Shown here: positions 25,773 through 32,531 of the stretch, one piece after another
Position numbering within the stretch: position 1 is the first letter of the stretch
Layout: each line of letters opens with the position of its first letter
Source: Anaerolineae bacterium
Lineage (GTDB): Bacteria > Chloroflexota > Anaerolineae > Fen-1058
Direction of reading: 5' to 3'
Length of the DNA stretch: 40,055 bases
Assembly (NCBI GenBank): GCA_003154115.1
Contig: PMCF01000211.1
Span: 1-40,055, forward strand
Notes under the pieces: model-generated
The model's database searches: none
What the model saw: only the letters and a program-made list of their open reading frames with translations
Told to the model about the DNA's origin: nothing
Translations under genes and position numbers: made by a program

Positions 25773-27098
25773 TTAAACCCTCTTCATCCAGGTGTCGAAC
25801 ACATCGATCACATACTGGATCATCTCGGGCGTAATGCCGGGATAGACGCCAATCCAGAATGTGCTGTTCATGACTCGATCGGCTTGTGCCAGATCGCCGA
25901 CGACGCGCCGCGCGATGGTGCTGAACGCCGGTTGACGCAAGACGTTGCCGCCAAACAATAAGCGGGTGCGGACCTGATGATCTTCCAGGTACTGAATGAA
26001 TTGCTGGCGTGTGAACGGCGCATCTTCCCGCACGGTGATCGGAAAGCCGAACCAGCTGGGATTTGAATTGGGCGTGGCTTCAGGCATAATCAAAAACTTT
26101 TCCCAACGACGCAGGCCGTCTTTCAGGAGTTGGAAATTCCGGCGCCGGGTCTCGATGAAGTGTGGCAGTTTTTTGAGCTGCGCCACGCCCACCGCCGCCT
26201 GCAAATCAGTTGCCTTGAGATTATAACCGATGTGCGAGTAGATGTATTTGTGATCGTAGCCGTGGGGCAGCTCGCCTAATTGCCAGTCAAAGCGCTTGCC
26301 ACACGTGTTCGCCTCGCCTGGTTCGCACCAGCAGTCGCGGCCCCAGTCACGAAAGGACTCGACTAATTTCTTCAAGGCAGGCGTGCTGGTCAGCACCGCG
26401 CCGCCTTCCCCCATCGTGATATGGTGGGCCGGATAAAAACTCACGGTCGCGAGGTGACCAAACGTTCCCACGGTACGGCCGTGGTATTGCGCACCGAGGG
26501 CATCGCAGGTGTCTTCGATGAGATAGAGATTGTGCTGCTTGACAAAAGCGGTGACGGCCTCCAGCTCAAAGGGATTGCCGAGCGTGTGCGCGGCCATTAC
26601 TCCGCGTGTGCGTGGTGACAGCGCTTCTTCCAGGAAACGCGTATCAATGTTGTAGGTTCCCTTTTCCAGGGGCTCAACGTCGAGAAAAACGGGTACTAAA
26701 CCATTCTGAATGATGGGATTGACCGTCGTTGGGAAACTGGTCGCGGTCGTGATGATCTCGTCGCCTGGCCGTAACTGTCGCTCGCCCAGGCTGGGTGAAG
26801 TCAGGGCAGAGAGTGCCAGCAGATTGGCTGACGACCCGGAGTTGACCAACATCGCATGTCTCACCCCTACTACTTTCGCCAAGGATGATTCAAACTCGTT
26901 GGCGAAACGGCCAGTCGTGAGCCAGAAGTCCAACGCTGCATCCACCAGATACGCGAGATCCTCGTCGTCAAACACACGTCCGGCCACCTGCACGGGGGTT
27001 TCGCCGGGCACGAAAGGACACGGGCTTAGTTCTTCGGTGTAGAACTGGCGCACCTGTTCCAGGATGTAAGATCGTAATGGTTGTTCGGTTGTGCTCAT
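25773..27098 (-). CDS. rfbH: CDP-4-keto-6-deoxy-D-glucose 3-dehydrase RfbH (E1)
   Basis: A 441-residue aminotransferase-fold enzyme that removes the C3 hydroxyl of CDP-4-keto-6-deoxyglucose using pyridoxamine phosphate and a [2Fe-2S] cluster. Two diagnostic features are present. A His replaces the usual PLP lysine ([12 protein letters not shown], about residue 224). The cysteines follow exactly the C-x57-C-x1-C-x7-C pattern of characterised E1 enzymes (DTCDAL ... [14 protein letters not shown]). [11 protein letters not shown] is the phosphate-binding stretch. The reductase partner (E3/AscD type) and the dehydratase RfbG are not in this window. It overlaps SDR1 by ATGA and is followed 2 bp later by rfbF. 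Confidence 0.93.
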   Translation of the reverse strand: MSTTEQPLRSYILEQVRQFYTEELSPCPFVPGETPVQVAGRVFDDEDLAYLVDAALDFWLTTGRFANEFESSLAKVVGVRHAMLVNSGSSANLLALSALTSPSLGERQLRPGDEIITTATSFPTTVNPIIQNGLVPVFLDVEPLEKGTYNIDTRFLEEALSPRTRGVMAAHTLGNPFELEAVTAFVKQHNLYLIEDTCDALGAQYHGRTVGTFGHLATVSFYPAHHITMGEGGAVLTSTPALKKLVESFRDWGRDCWCEPGEANTCGKRFDWQLGELPHGYDHKYIYSHIGYNLKATDLQAAVGVAQLKKLPHFIETRRRNFQLLKDGLRRWEKFLIMPEATPNSNPSWFGFPITVREDAPFTRQQFIQYLEDHQVRTRLLFGGNVLRQPAFSTIARRVVGDLAQADRVMNSTFWIGVYPGITPEMIQYVIDVFDTWMKRV

Positions 27099-28033
27099 GA
27101 CGTTCCAGTTTGTCGGCGATAAGTTTCGATAGTCTTCGTTAGACCCTCTTCAAATTGTACCTGCGCCTGCCACTTCAGATCGATCTGGGCAGGAGCGGAC
27201 GCTGCCACTAATTTCATCTCTTCATGGGGCCGATAATCTAGCGCCCCCAACACATATCGACCGTGGCTTCCCAGCTGCTCGAAGATGCGCTGGACGACTG
27301 TTCTGACTTGCAGGCCACTGCCGGTACCGATATCGTACGTCTTGCCGCAGATATTCGGTGCGCTTAAGGTGTTCAGCAGCGCTTCGATGACGTCTGTGAT
27401 ATAGATGAAATCGCGCCACTGTTCTCCCCGCGTCATATTGAAAACTTCATCGCGCTGTGCTGCTTGCAGCGCGGCCGGGATTAAGCCGCGCAGTTGTTGT
27501 GGGCCATACACATGATAGAGGCGCACTACCGCTGAATCGATGGGATTCTTTTCAATGAACGCCCGCCAGAACAACCAGGCTGCCATCTTGGAGGCCACGT
27601 ACGGATTATTAGGGCCCCGATCAGATTGCGAGGCCGGATACTCATAGGCCGTGCCTACATGCACAAAACGCTGCACGCCGACATCATAGCTGGCTTCTAG
27701 CACATTGATTGTACCCGAAACATTGACCTCGACGGCTCGCTCGATCGGCAGAAACGGTTCTGTCACTCCGGCGGCCGCTAGATGCAGAACATGCGAAGGG
27801 CGCACTCGCTCCAGCGCCTCGACCACGGCGGCTCGCTGAGTCACATCAGCCGCAATGGGTATGATACCGTTAGGTACTGTTGCCTCAGTCGCTGATCGAC
27901 TTAGCCCATACGTCGTTGCGCCCTGCTCGAGCAGCTTCCGGCACAGATGTTGGCCAATAAAGCCGGTGGCGCCGGTGACTAATACGCGCAGCTGCTGCAA
28001 TGGCGTCTCACTGCCTACAGAATCGCCCCTCAT
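27095..28033 (-). CDS. NAD(P)-dependent sugar epimerase/reductase (SDR 1)
   Basis: A 312-residue extended [19 protein letters not shown] (16-31) binds the dinucleotide, HVGTAYEYP (125-133) gives the Thr of the triad, and Tyr145-x3-Lys149 ([11 protein letters not shown]) is catalytic. [20 protein letters not shown] and [14 protein letters not shown] match nucleotide-sugar 4-reductases and epimerases. Acidic residues that would make it a 4,6-dehydratase are not seen. It overlaps rfbH by ATGA, so it probably works on the same CDP-sugar. It starts 49 bp after the uridine kinase stop and is the first sugar gene of the operon. No strong ribosome site is seen. Confidence 0.78.
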   Translation of the reverse strand: MRGDSVGSETPLQQLRVLVTGATGFIGQHLCRKLLEQGATTYGLSRSATEATVPNGIIPIAADVTQRAAVVEALERVRPSHVLHLAAAGVTEPFLPIERAVEVNVSGTINVLEASYDVGVQRFVHVGTAYEYPASQSDRGPNNPYVASKMAAWLFWRAFIEKNPIDSAVVRLYHVYGPQQLRGLIPAALQAAQRDEVFNMTRGEQWRDFIYITDVIEALLNTLSAPNICGKTYDIGTGSGLQVRTVVQRIFEQLGSHGRYVLGALDYRPHEEMKLVAASAPAQIDLKWQAQVQFEEGLTKTIETYRRQTGTS

Positions 28034-28082
28034 TGCACCGCGCTTAATGTGCTAAGCTCGCACAAAGTTGCCAGCAACGCCA

Positions 28083-28706
28083 TTACCGTTTCAGCATCCC
28101 TTCAATCCGCGCCACCACCATCTCCAGTGCGACGGTGTTGAAGCCGCCTTCGGGAATGATCACATCGGCGTAGCGTTTGCTCGGCTCGACGAATTCCAGA
28201 TGCATGGGCCGCACCGTGCTGAGATACTGATCGACCACCGACTCCATGCTGCGACCCCGCTCGGCAATATCGCGCCGCAGACGGCGGATGAAGCGAATGT
28301 CATTGTCCGTGTCGACAAAGATTTTTACGTCGAACAAGGCGCGTAAGCGGGCCTCGGCAAAGATGAGCAGACCTTCCACTAAGATCACGGGATGCGGATC
28401 GACTCGCCGCGTGTGCGCCATGCGGCGGTGTGTGGTGAAATCGTACATTGGGATTTCTACCGCTTGACCGGCCTTCAGCGCCGTCAAATGTTCGATCAGC
28501 AGATCGGTTTCCAGCGCGTCAGGGTGATCGAAGTTGGGGAGGTTGCGCGGATCGAGAGGCAGCCGGCCCCAATCGAAGTAGTACGAATCGTGCTGGATGT
28601 ACGCGATACGCTGGGCGCCGACGCGCTTGACGATTTCATTGGCGACGGTGGTCTTACCGGAACCGGTGCCGCCGGCCACGGCGAGCGTAACGGGTTGAGT
28701 ACTCAT
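28083..28706 (-). CDS. udk: Uridine kinase
   Basis: A 207-residue P-loop kinase. AVAGGTGSGKTTVANEI (9-25) is Walker A. HDSYYFDWGRLP and NFDHPDALETDLLIEHL are the uridine-binding and lid motifs, and YDFTTHRRMAHTRRVDPHPV and LIFAEARLRALFDVKIFVDT follow as in Udk. It phosphorylates uridine and cytidine to UMP and CMP in pyrimidine salvage. It precedes the CDP-sugar operon by 49 bp and could supply CMP/CTP, but it is more simply a housekeeping gene. Its ATG lies 9 nt beyond a TATAAT box, which predicts a leaderless or nearly leaderless mRNA. Confidence 0.92.
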   Translation of the reverse strand: MSTQPVTLAVAGGTGSGKTTVANEIVKRVGAQRIAYIQHDSYYFDWGRLPLDPRNLPNFDHPDALETDLLIEHLTALKAGQAVEIPMYDFTTHRRMAHTRRVDPHPVILVEGLLIFAEARLRALFDVKIFVDTDNDIRFIRRLRRDIAERGRSMESVVDQYLSTVRPMHLEFVEPSKRYADVIIPEGGFNTVALEMVVARIEGMLKR

Positions 28707-28714
28707 CGGCGCAG

Positions 28715-28720
28715 ATTATA
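28715..28720 (-). promoter_or_regulatory. -10 box of udk (near-leaderless start)
   Basis: TATAAT on the - strand ends 8 nt before the udk ATG, so transcription would begin within 1-2 nt of the start codon. No convincing -35 is visible. Confidence 0.45.
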
Positions 28721-28769
28721 CCTCACCTAAAAATGCCATCACTTGCTAACAGGCATCAAATCCTGATCC

Positions 28770-30056
28770 TTACAAAGATAGTGTTACCGCGATGGTGAAC
28801 AAACCAAGCGCCAACAGCACGGCGCGCGTCCGCCGTTGCACCGCAATGCTGCCGGCTAACAAGATCCACGCTGCCAATCCAGCTGCGAGGCTGGCCAGGG
28901 CATAACCGAACGAAGCCGTGCGTGGATAAACGGCGCTGACTTGCCCGCCGAGTAAGATGGTCCAGACCAACCAAACGAGGCGCATGATCCACTGGGTGAT
29001 GCGATCTCGGCGGGTGTTGGCCACCCCGATCGGCCAGAGCAACAGCCCTAGCAAGCCCAGCAGCGTCACACTTATTCCCAGACCCACCATCCAATGTGAC
29101 GGCTGCTTGGCAAGCGACGTGACGAGGTAAGCCGCCGGTGCGAAGCGGAACGTCGTGCCCTCAATGCTGATAGTGTCGCCAGGCCTAAACGACTGGCGGC
29201 CGAAGTCTTTTCCCGTTGCGCTTTGAAAAATCTGGGCGGCGAACTGATCCGGCCCGACCGGCTCGATGCGCAGCACCAGATTGACCTGCGGCGCGGCCAC
29301 GAAGCCTTCATTCTGATCAGAGGTGAAGAGCAGCAGCACCTGTGATTGGGCAGGGCTGTTCGCCGTGCTTTGCAAATTCAAGGTCTGTGTCGCGCCATGG
29401 GTGGCAGACACATTTAACGCCGGCCCGATTCGATCGAGATAGACCGTCACGCCATCCTGCAGCGGCTGCTTCTCGGCAATGATGCCCTGCGCGATCGTTT
29501 CAGTCTGGCTGAGCAGGGCGATCGTGGCGTGATCCTGTTCAATGGAGTCGAGCCGCAGGGCATAGGCGGTGCCAGGGATATTCGTCACAGTGCCGGGTGA
29601 CACGACCACATTATCCACGCGATAGTCGATGAACGTGCCGAGGAAGAGACCAAACAGCACGATCAACGTGCCGCTATAGACCAGGCTCGCCGCGAGATTC
29701 GATCGGCGGCCCGTTGGCCGATCGGCGTGGCGCAGCTGATCGAGTTGATCGATCAAGCGCAGCGCGCTGCACCATCCCAGCAGTGCGAGCGTCAGTCGAA
29801 AGAGCAGCGAACTGGTGACGGCAAACAATCCCAGGGTGTTAAGCGGATCGAACAGGCTGCCCCAGCGCGTCTGTGTTTCGGACAGCCAACGCGAATAAGC
29901 AATGGGGTTGTGGGCGGGCGTCTGCGGCAGTCGGGCGGCCACCAGCAGGAGCAGCGCGCTGACGATAACCGCCGCCGCGTAGAGACCGTCGCTGGTGAAG
30001 AAGTGCCAGAGACGTCGCCACGGATCACGGATGAGGGTAGGAGTTGCTGTGGTCAT
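28770..30056 (-). CDS. ResB-like polytopic membrane protein
   Basis: A 428-residue protein. Helices lie at about 28-45, 70-95 and 127-145, followed by a large extracytoplasmic beta-rich domain (about 150-310) and then further helices to the C-terminus. The layout and the YRVDNVVVSPGTVTNIPGTA and RPGDTISIEGTTFRFAPAAY segments resemble ResB/Ccs1, which delivers or guards haem and apocytochrome in system II cytochrome c maturation. No CcsA partner is adjacent and there is no signature histidine that can be assigned safely. It could instead be an unrelated membrane protein. The ATG lies only 8 nt beyond the tRNA-Thr terminator and has no clear ribosome site. Confidence 0.5.
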   Translation of the reverse strand: MTTATPTLIRDPWRRLWHFFTSDGLYAAAVIVSALLLLVAARLPQTPAHNPIAYSRWLSETQTRWGSLFDPLNTLGLFAVTSSLLFRLTLALLGWCSALRLIDQLDQLRHADRPTGRRSNLAASLVYSGTLIVLFGLFLGTFIDYRVDNVVVSPGTVTNIPGTAYALRLDSIEQDHATIALLSQTETIAQGIIAEKQPLQDGVTVYLDRIGPALNVSATHGATQTLNLQSTANSPAQSQVLLLFTSDQNEGFVAAPQVNLVLRIEPVGPDQFAAQIFQSATGKDFGRQSFRPGDTISIEGTTFRFAPAAYLVTSLAKQPSHWMVGLGISVTLLGLLGLLLWPIGVANTRRDRITQWIMRLVWLVWTILLGGQVSAVYPRTASFGYALASLAAGLAAWILLAGSIAVQRRTRAVLLALGLFTIAVTLSL

Positions 30057-30063
30057 GCTTCAC

Positions 30064-30086
30064 AAAAAAGCCCCGCGAACGGGGCT
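30064..30086 (-). terminator. Intrinsic terminator after tRNA-Thr
   Basis: AGCCCCG-TTCG-CGGGGCT: a 7-bp stem with a stable TTCG tetraloop followed by a run of T on the - strand, 8 nt downstream of the tRNA 3' end. Confidence 0.85.
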
Positions 30087-30094
30087 GAGACTTG

Positions 30095-30166
30095 AGCCAC
30101 CCATCGGACTTGAACCGATAACCTATCGCTTACGAAGCGATTGCTCTGCCATTGAGCTAGGGTGGC
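30095..30166 (-). tRNA. tRNA-Thr(CGT)
   Basis: A complete 72-nt cloverleaf. Acceptor GCCACCC/GGGTGGC, D-arm GCTC/GAGC, anticodon stem ATCGC/GCGAT with loop TTCGTAA (anticodon CGT, codon ACG), T-arm ATCGG-TTCAAGT-CCGAT, discriminator T. CCA is not encoded. A promoter lies 21 nt upstream and an intrinsic terminator 8 nt downstream, so it is an independent single-tRNA unit. Confidence 0.95.
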
Positions 30167-30186
30167 GCTGAAGTTGAACGGGCGCG

Positions 30187-30215
30187 ATTATACCAGCCCC
30201 CGCGCCAGCTGACAA
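30187..30215 (-). promoter_or_regulatory. Sigma-70-type promoter of tRNA-Thr
   Basis: TTGTCA (30210-30215) and TATAAT (30187-30192) on the - strand are separated by exactly 17 bp. The -10 box ends 20 nt before the mature tRNA 5' end. The tRNA-Pro gene at 38769 has the same TTGTCA-17-TATAAT arrangement. Confidence 0.85.
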
Positions 30216-30299
30216 GGTTCGATCAGAAAATGAGTATAACGCAAAAGTGTTGGTGACTTTTCAGGCGCTCGCGCAGGATGGTACATCCGGCGCTGGGCG

Positions 30300-30322
30300 G
30301 CACGGGATGGGACATCCCGTGC
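30300..30322. repeat. Perfect 10-bp hairpin downstream of histidine kinase gene
   Basis: GCACGGGATG and CATCCCGTGC flank a 3-nt loop. A smaller related hairpin, GGATG-gta-CATCC, lies just before it (about 30286-30298). There is no T-tract. It could be an end-of-transcript structure or a dispersed palindrome. The rest of 30216-30378 shows no gene. Confidence 0.55.
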
Positions 30323-30378
30323 AAGCACGCCCTACAGTTCTGCGTTATACCCTCAGAAAATCGTTTCACGGCGGCGGG

Positions 30379-31578
30379 TTATTCCGGCGGGGCAGCCTTG
30401 AGGACGAAACTAAAGGTGGTGCCCACATCCACCTGGCTTTTCACATCGATCTGGCAGCCGTGTGCTTCGATGATCTGTTTGACGATGCTCAGACCCAGCC
30501 CGGTGCCGGTGGCATAGCCTTCGCTATCGGCGACGCGGAAGAATTTTTCGAAGATGCGCGGCAGGTCTTTTTCAGGAATGCCGCGGCCTGTGTCTTTAAT
30601 GCTGATCCGCACGTGCTGCGGATCGGTGAGCTCGGTCTGCAAAGTGATAGCGCCGTTGGGCCGATTGTATTTGACGGCGTTGGAGGTGAGATTGACCAGC
30701 ACCTGCCGGATGCGTTCGCGATCGGCGGTCACCGCCACCACCTGATCGGGCAGAGCGGCTTCAAAAGTCAGGCCGCGTTCGTCGGCCTGAGGCTGCAACA
30801 ACATCATTACTTCGTGGATCAGATCAGTCAGGCTGAAGTTGACCATGTCCATACGGATGCGGCCCGATTGGAGGCGGCTGAGCTCCAGGAAGCCATTGGT
30901 CATGTTAGAGAGCTGCATGGCCTCTTGATAAATCGTTTCGGTGAAACTGCGCGCCTGGACGGGCGGAATCTCGCGGCGCAGCATCAGCTCGCTGTAGGCG
31001 ACGATGCTGGTCAGCGGTGTGCGCAGTTCGTGCACCATCTCGGAGATCAGATCGCTTTGCTGGAAGAGCCGCGCATTCGTGATGGCGATGGCAGCTTGCG
31101 CGCTGAGCGTGTTGAGCAGGTCGATGTCTTCAGCGGTGAAGGGGGTGTCGTCGGACCGGTTGATCGCTTCCAGCACCCCGATGGTTTTGTCTTTCACTTT
31201 CATCGGGACGGCAATCAACGATCGGGTCTGGACACCGATTGTTTCGCCGACTTTGGCAAAGAAGCGCCTATCACGGGAGACATCGTTGATGATTTGTGTG
31301 CGGCCTTCGCGGGCTACCCAGCCCGCTACACTGTCTGGGGGTACCACCATGCGTTTGATCTCTTCGCTCTTGCTGCCCGTCACGGCTTCAAAATACAGAT
31401 CGCCGGTCTTGTTGTCGATCAGCAGAATCGAAGTGGCTTCCGTGTGAGTGAGGTCGCGCGCGGCATTGACGATGAGATCGAGCAGGGTAAAGAGCTCCAA
31501 CGTCGAGGTGAGCACCTGGCTGATGACGAGCAGGCGCTTATACGAGTCGAGCCGGGCTTCTGTTGTGAGATTGGGCAT
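30379..31578 (-). CDS. GAF-domain sensor histidine kinase
   Basis: A 399-residue cytosolic kinase with no membrane segments. A GAF domain (about 25-170) is followed by HisKA with the H-box SEMVHELRTPLTSI (phospho-acceptor His183) and an HATPase_c domain with the N-box NLTSNAVKYN, G1 DTGRGIPEKD, F-box IFEKFFRV and G2 TGTGLGLSIVKQI. It autophosphorylates in response to a ligand or redox signal bound by GAF and passes the phosphate to an unknown response regulator; none is encoded nearby. It follows the Sir2 gene by 14 bp, so the two are probably co-transcribed. Confidence 0.9.
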   Translation of the reverse strand: MPNLTTEARLDSYKRLLVISQVLTSTLELFTLLDLIVNAARDLTHTEATSILLIDNKTGDLYFEAVTGSKSEEIKRMVVPPDSVAGWVAREGRTQIINDVSRDRRFFAKVGETIGVQTRSLIAVPMKVKDKTIGVLEAINRSDDTPFTAEDIDLLNTLSAQAAIAITNARLFQQSDLISEMVHELRTPLTSIVAYSELMLRREIPPVQARSFTETIYQEAMQLSNMTNGFLELSRLQSGRIRMDMVNFSLTDLIHEVMMLLQPQADERGLTFEAALPDQVVAVTADRERIRQVLVNLTSNAVKYNRPNGAITLQTELTDPQHVRISIKDTGRGIPEKDLPRIFEKFFRVADSEGYATGTGLGLSIVKQIIEAHGCQIDVKSQVDVGTTFSFVLKAAPPE

Positions 31579-31592
31579 GGTGAACGCCTATG

Positions 31593-32372
31593 CTAAGTGG
31601 TCTGATCGGATTGAATACGTCTGCGCAGGCAGGCGGCTGCAATCGCCGGGAGCGCCAGCGCCACATCGAATTGAATGAGCAGGTCGCAGAAATCGTCCAG
31701 GTACGTCGAGCCCTGGTTGATGATGATCACCCGGGCTTGATGCGAACGGGCCAGCATGGGCAGGTCGGACGCGGGCGCGACTTCTAATGATGATCCGGCG
31801 ATGAGCAGGACGTCGCACTCGGCCACGGCGCGTTTGGCCGCCATCAAGGCCCGCACGGGCAGCGCTTCGCCAAATAAAATGACATTGGGCTTGATGATGC
31901 CGCCGCATTCAGGACAATGCGGAACATAGTCGCTCTCGATGAACTCAGCTTGGAATTGACGGCTATGAAAGATCGCATAGCAGTTGACGCACGTGCCCGT
32001 GTAAATATCGCCGTGCAGTTCGATGACGTCCGACGCGCCGGCGCGTTGTTGCAAGCCGTCGATGTTCTGGGTGATGATGTGCTTCACGACTCCGGCGTTT
32101 TTCAATTCGGCTAGAGCTAGATGCGCTGCATTTGGCTGCGCCATAAACATCCGTCGGGCGAGCGGCCGGATCCAGTTAAAGAACTCGACCGGGCGGCGGC
32201 GAAAAGCCTGAAAGGTGGCAATCTCCATCGGGTCGTAGTTTTCCCACAGCCCCGTGTCCTGGCTGCGAAAATCGGGTATGCCCGAGGGCGTACTCAACCC
32301 CGCGCCGGTCAGCGCTACGGCTTGCCGTGCTTGAGCGAGCAGCTGGGCGGCGCGCTGTATCAATTCATCCAT
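31593..32372 (-). CDS. cobB: Sir2-family NAD-dependent protein deacylase
   Basis: A 259-residue sirtuin. AVALTGAGLSTPSGIPDFRS (19-38) binds NAD, TQNIDGLQQRAG (101-112) and the catalytic His120 (VIELHGD) follow, and the structural zinc site is Cys128-x2-Cys131 and Cys153-x2-Cys156. KPNVILFGEALP is the conserved sequence after the zinc module. It removes acetyl or longer acyl groups from lysines, consuming NAD. Length is typical of bacterial CobB. It is the first gene of a two-gene unit with the histidine kinase. The FFNWIRP helix near residue 65 is more like the archaeal/bacterial class U-III, but the exact class is not assured. Confidence 0.92.
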   Translation of the reverse strand: MDELIQRAAQLLAQARQAVALTGAGLSTPSGIPDFRSQDTGLWENYDPMEIATFQAFRRRPVEFFNWIRPLARRMFMAQPNAAHLALAELKNAGVVKHIITQNIDGLQQRAGASDVIELHGDIYTGTCVNCYAIFHSRQFQAEFIESDYVPHCPECGGIIKPNVILFGEALPVRALMAAKRAVAECDVLLIAGSSLEVAPASDLPMLARSHQARVIIINQGSTYLDDFCDLLIQFDVALALPAIAAACLRRRIQSDQTT

Positions 32373-32466
32373 GCTGGCGTATGTGTGTCAAAGTGGCCTG
32401 CCACCTGCGTGAATTAACTCTAACACAAATGAAAGTCTGTGGCAAACGTCGCGAATGGAATAAGGG

Positions 32467-32472
32467 TATAAT
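32467..32472 (+). promoter_or_regulatory. Possible -10 box of the SpoIIE phosphatase gene
   Basis: TATAAT lies 59 nt before the ATG at 32532, in the divergent gap with the Sir2 gene. The predicted 5' leader would contain the heptad repeat at 32489-32516. No good -35 is visible. Confidence 0.4.
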
Positions 32473-32488
32473 GATCAACCAACGATCA

Positions 32489-32516
32489 ATGATCAATGAT
32501 CATTGATCATTGATCA
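32489..32516. repeat. Heptad repeat ATGATCA / TGATCAT, palindromic array
   Basis: Direct copies of ATGATCA switch orientation in the middle to TGATCAT copies, so the array is itself an inverted repeat centred on TGATCA. An isolated extra copy lies at 32471-32477. The same heptad occurs as a direct array at 37249-37282. It sits in the leader region of the SpoIIE phosphatase gene. Confidence 0.7.
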
Positions 32517-32531
32517 TTGAACAATGTGCCT

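Noticed and set aside
30247-31596. Long open frame (449 codons) on the + strand
   Set aside because: It lies wholly antisense to the histidine kinase, whose H-, N-, G- and F-boxes are all intact. The + product has no recognisable motif and reflects high-GC codon bias.
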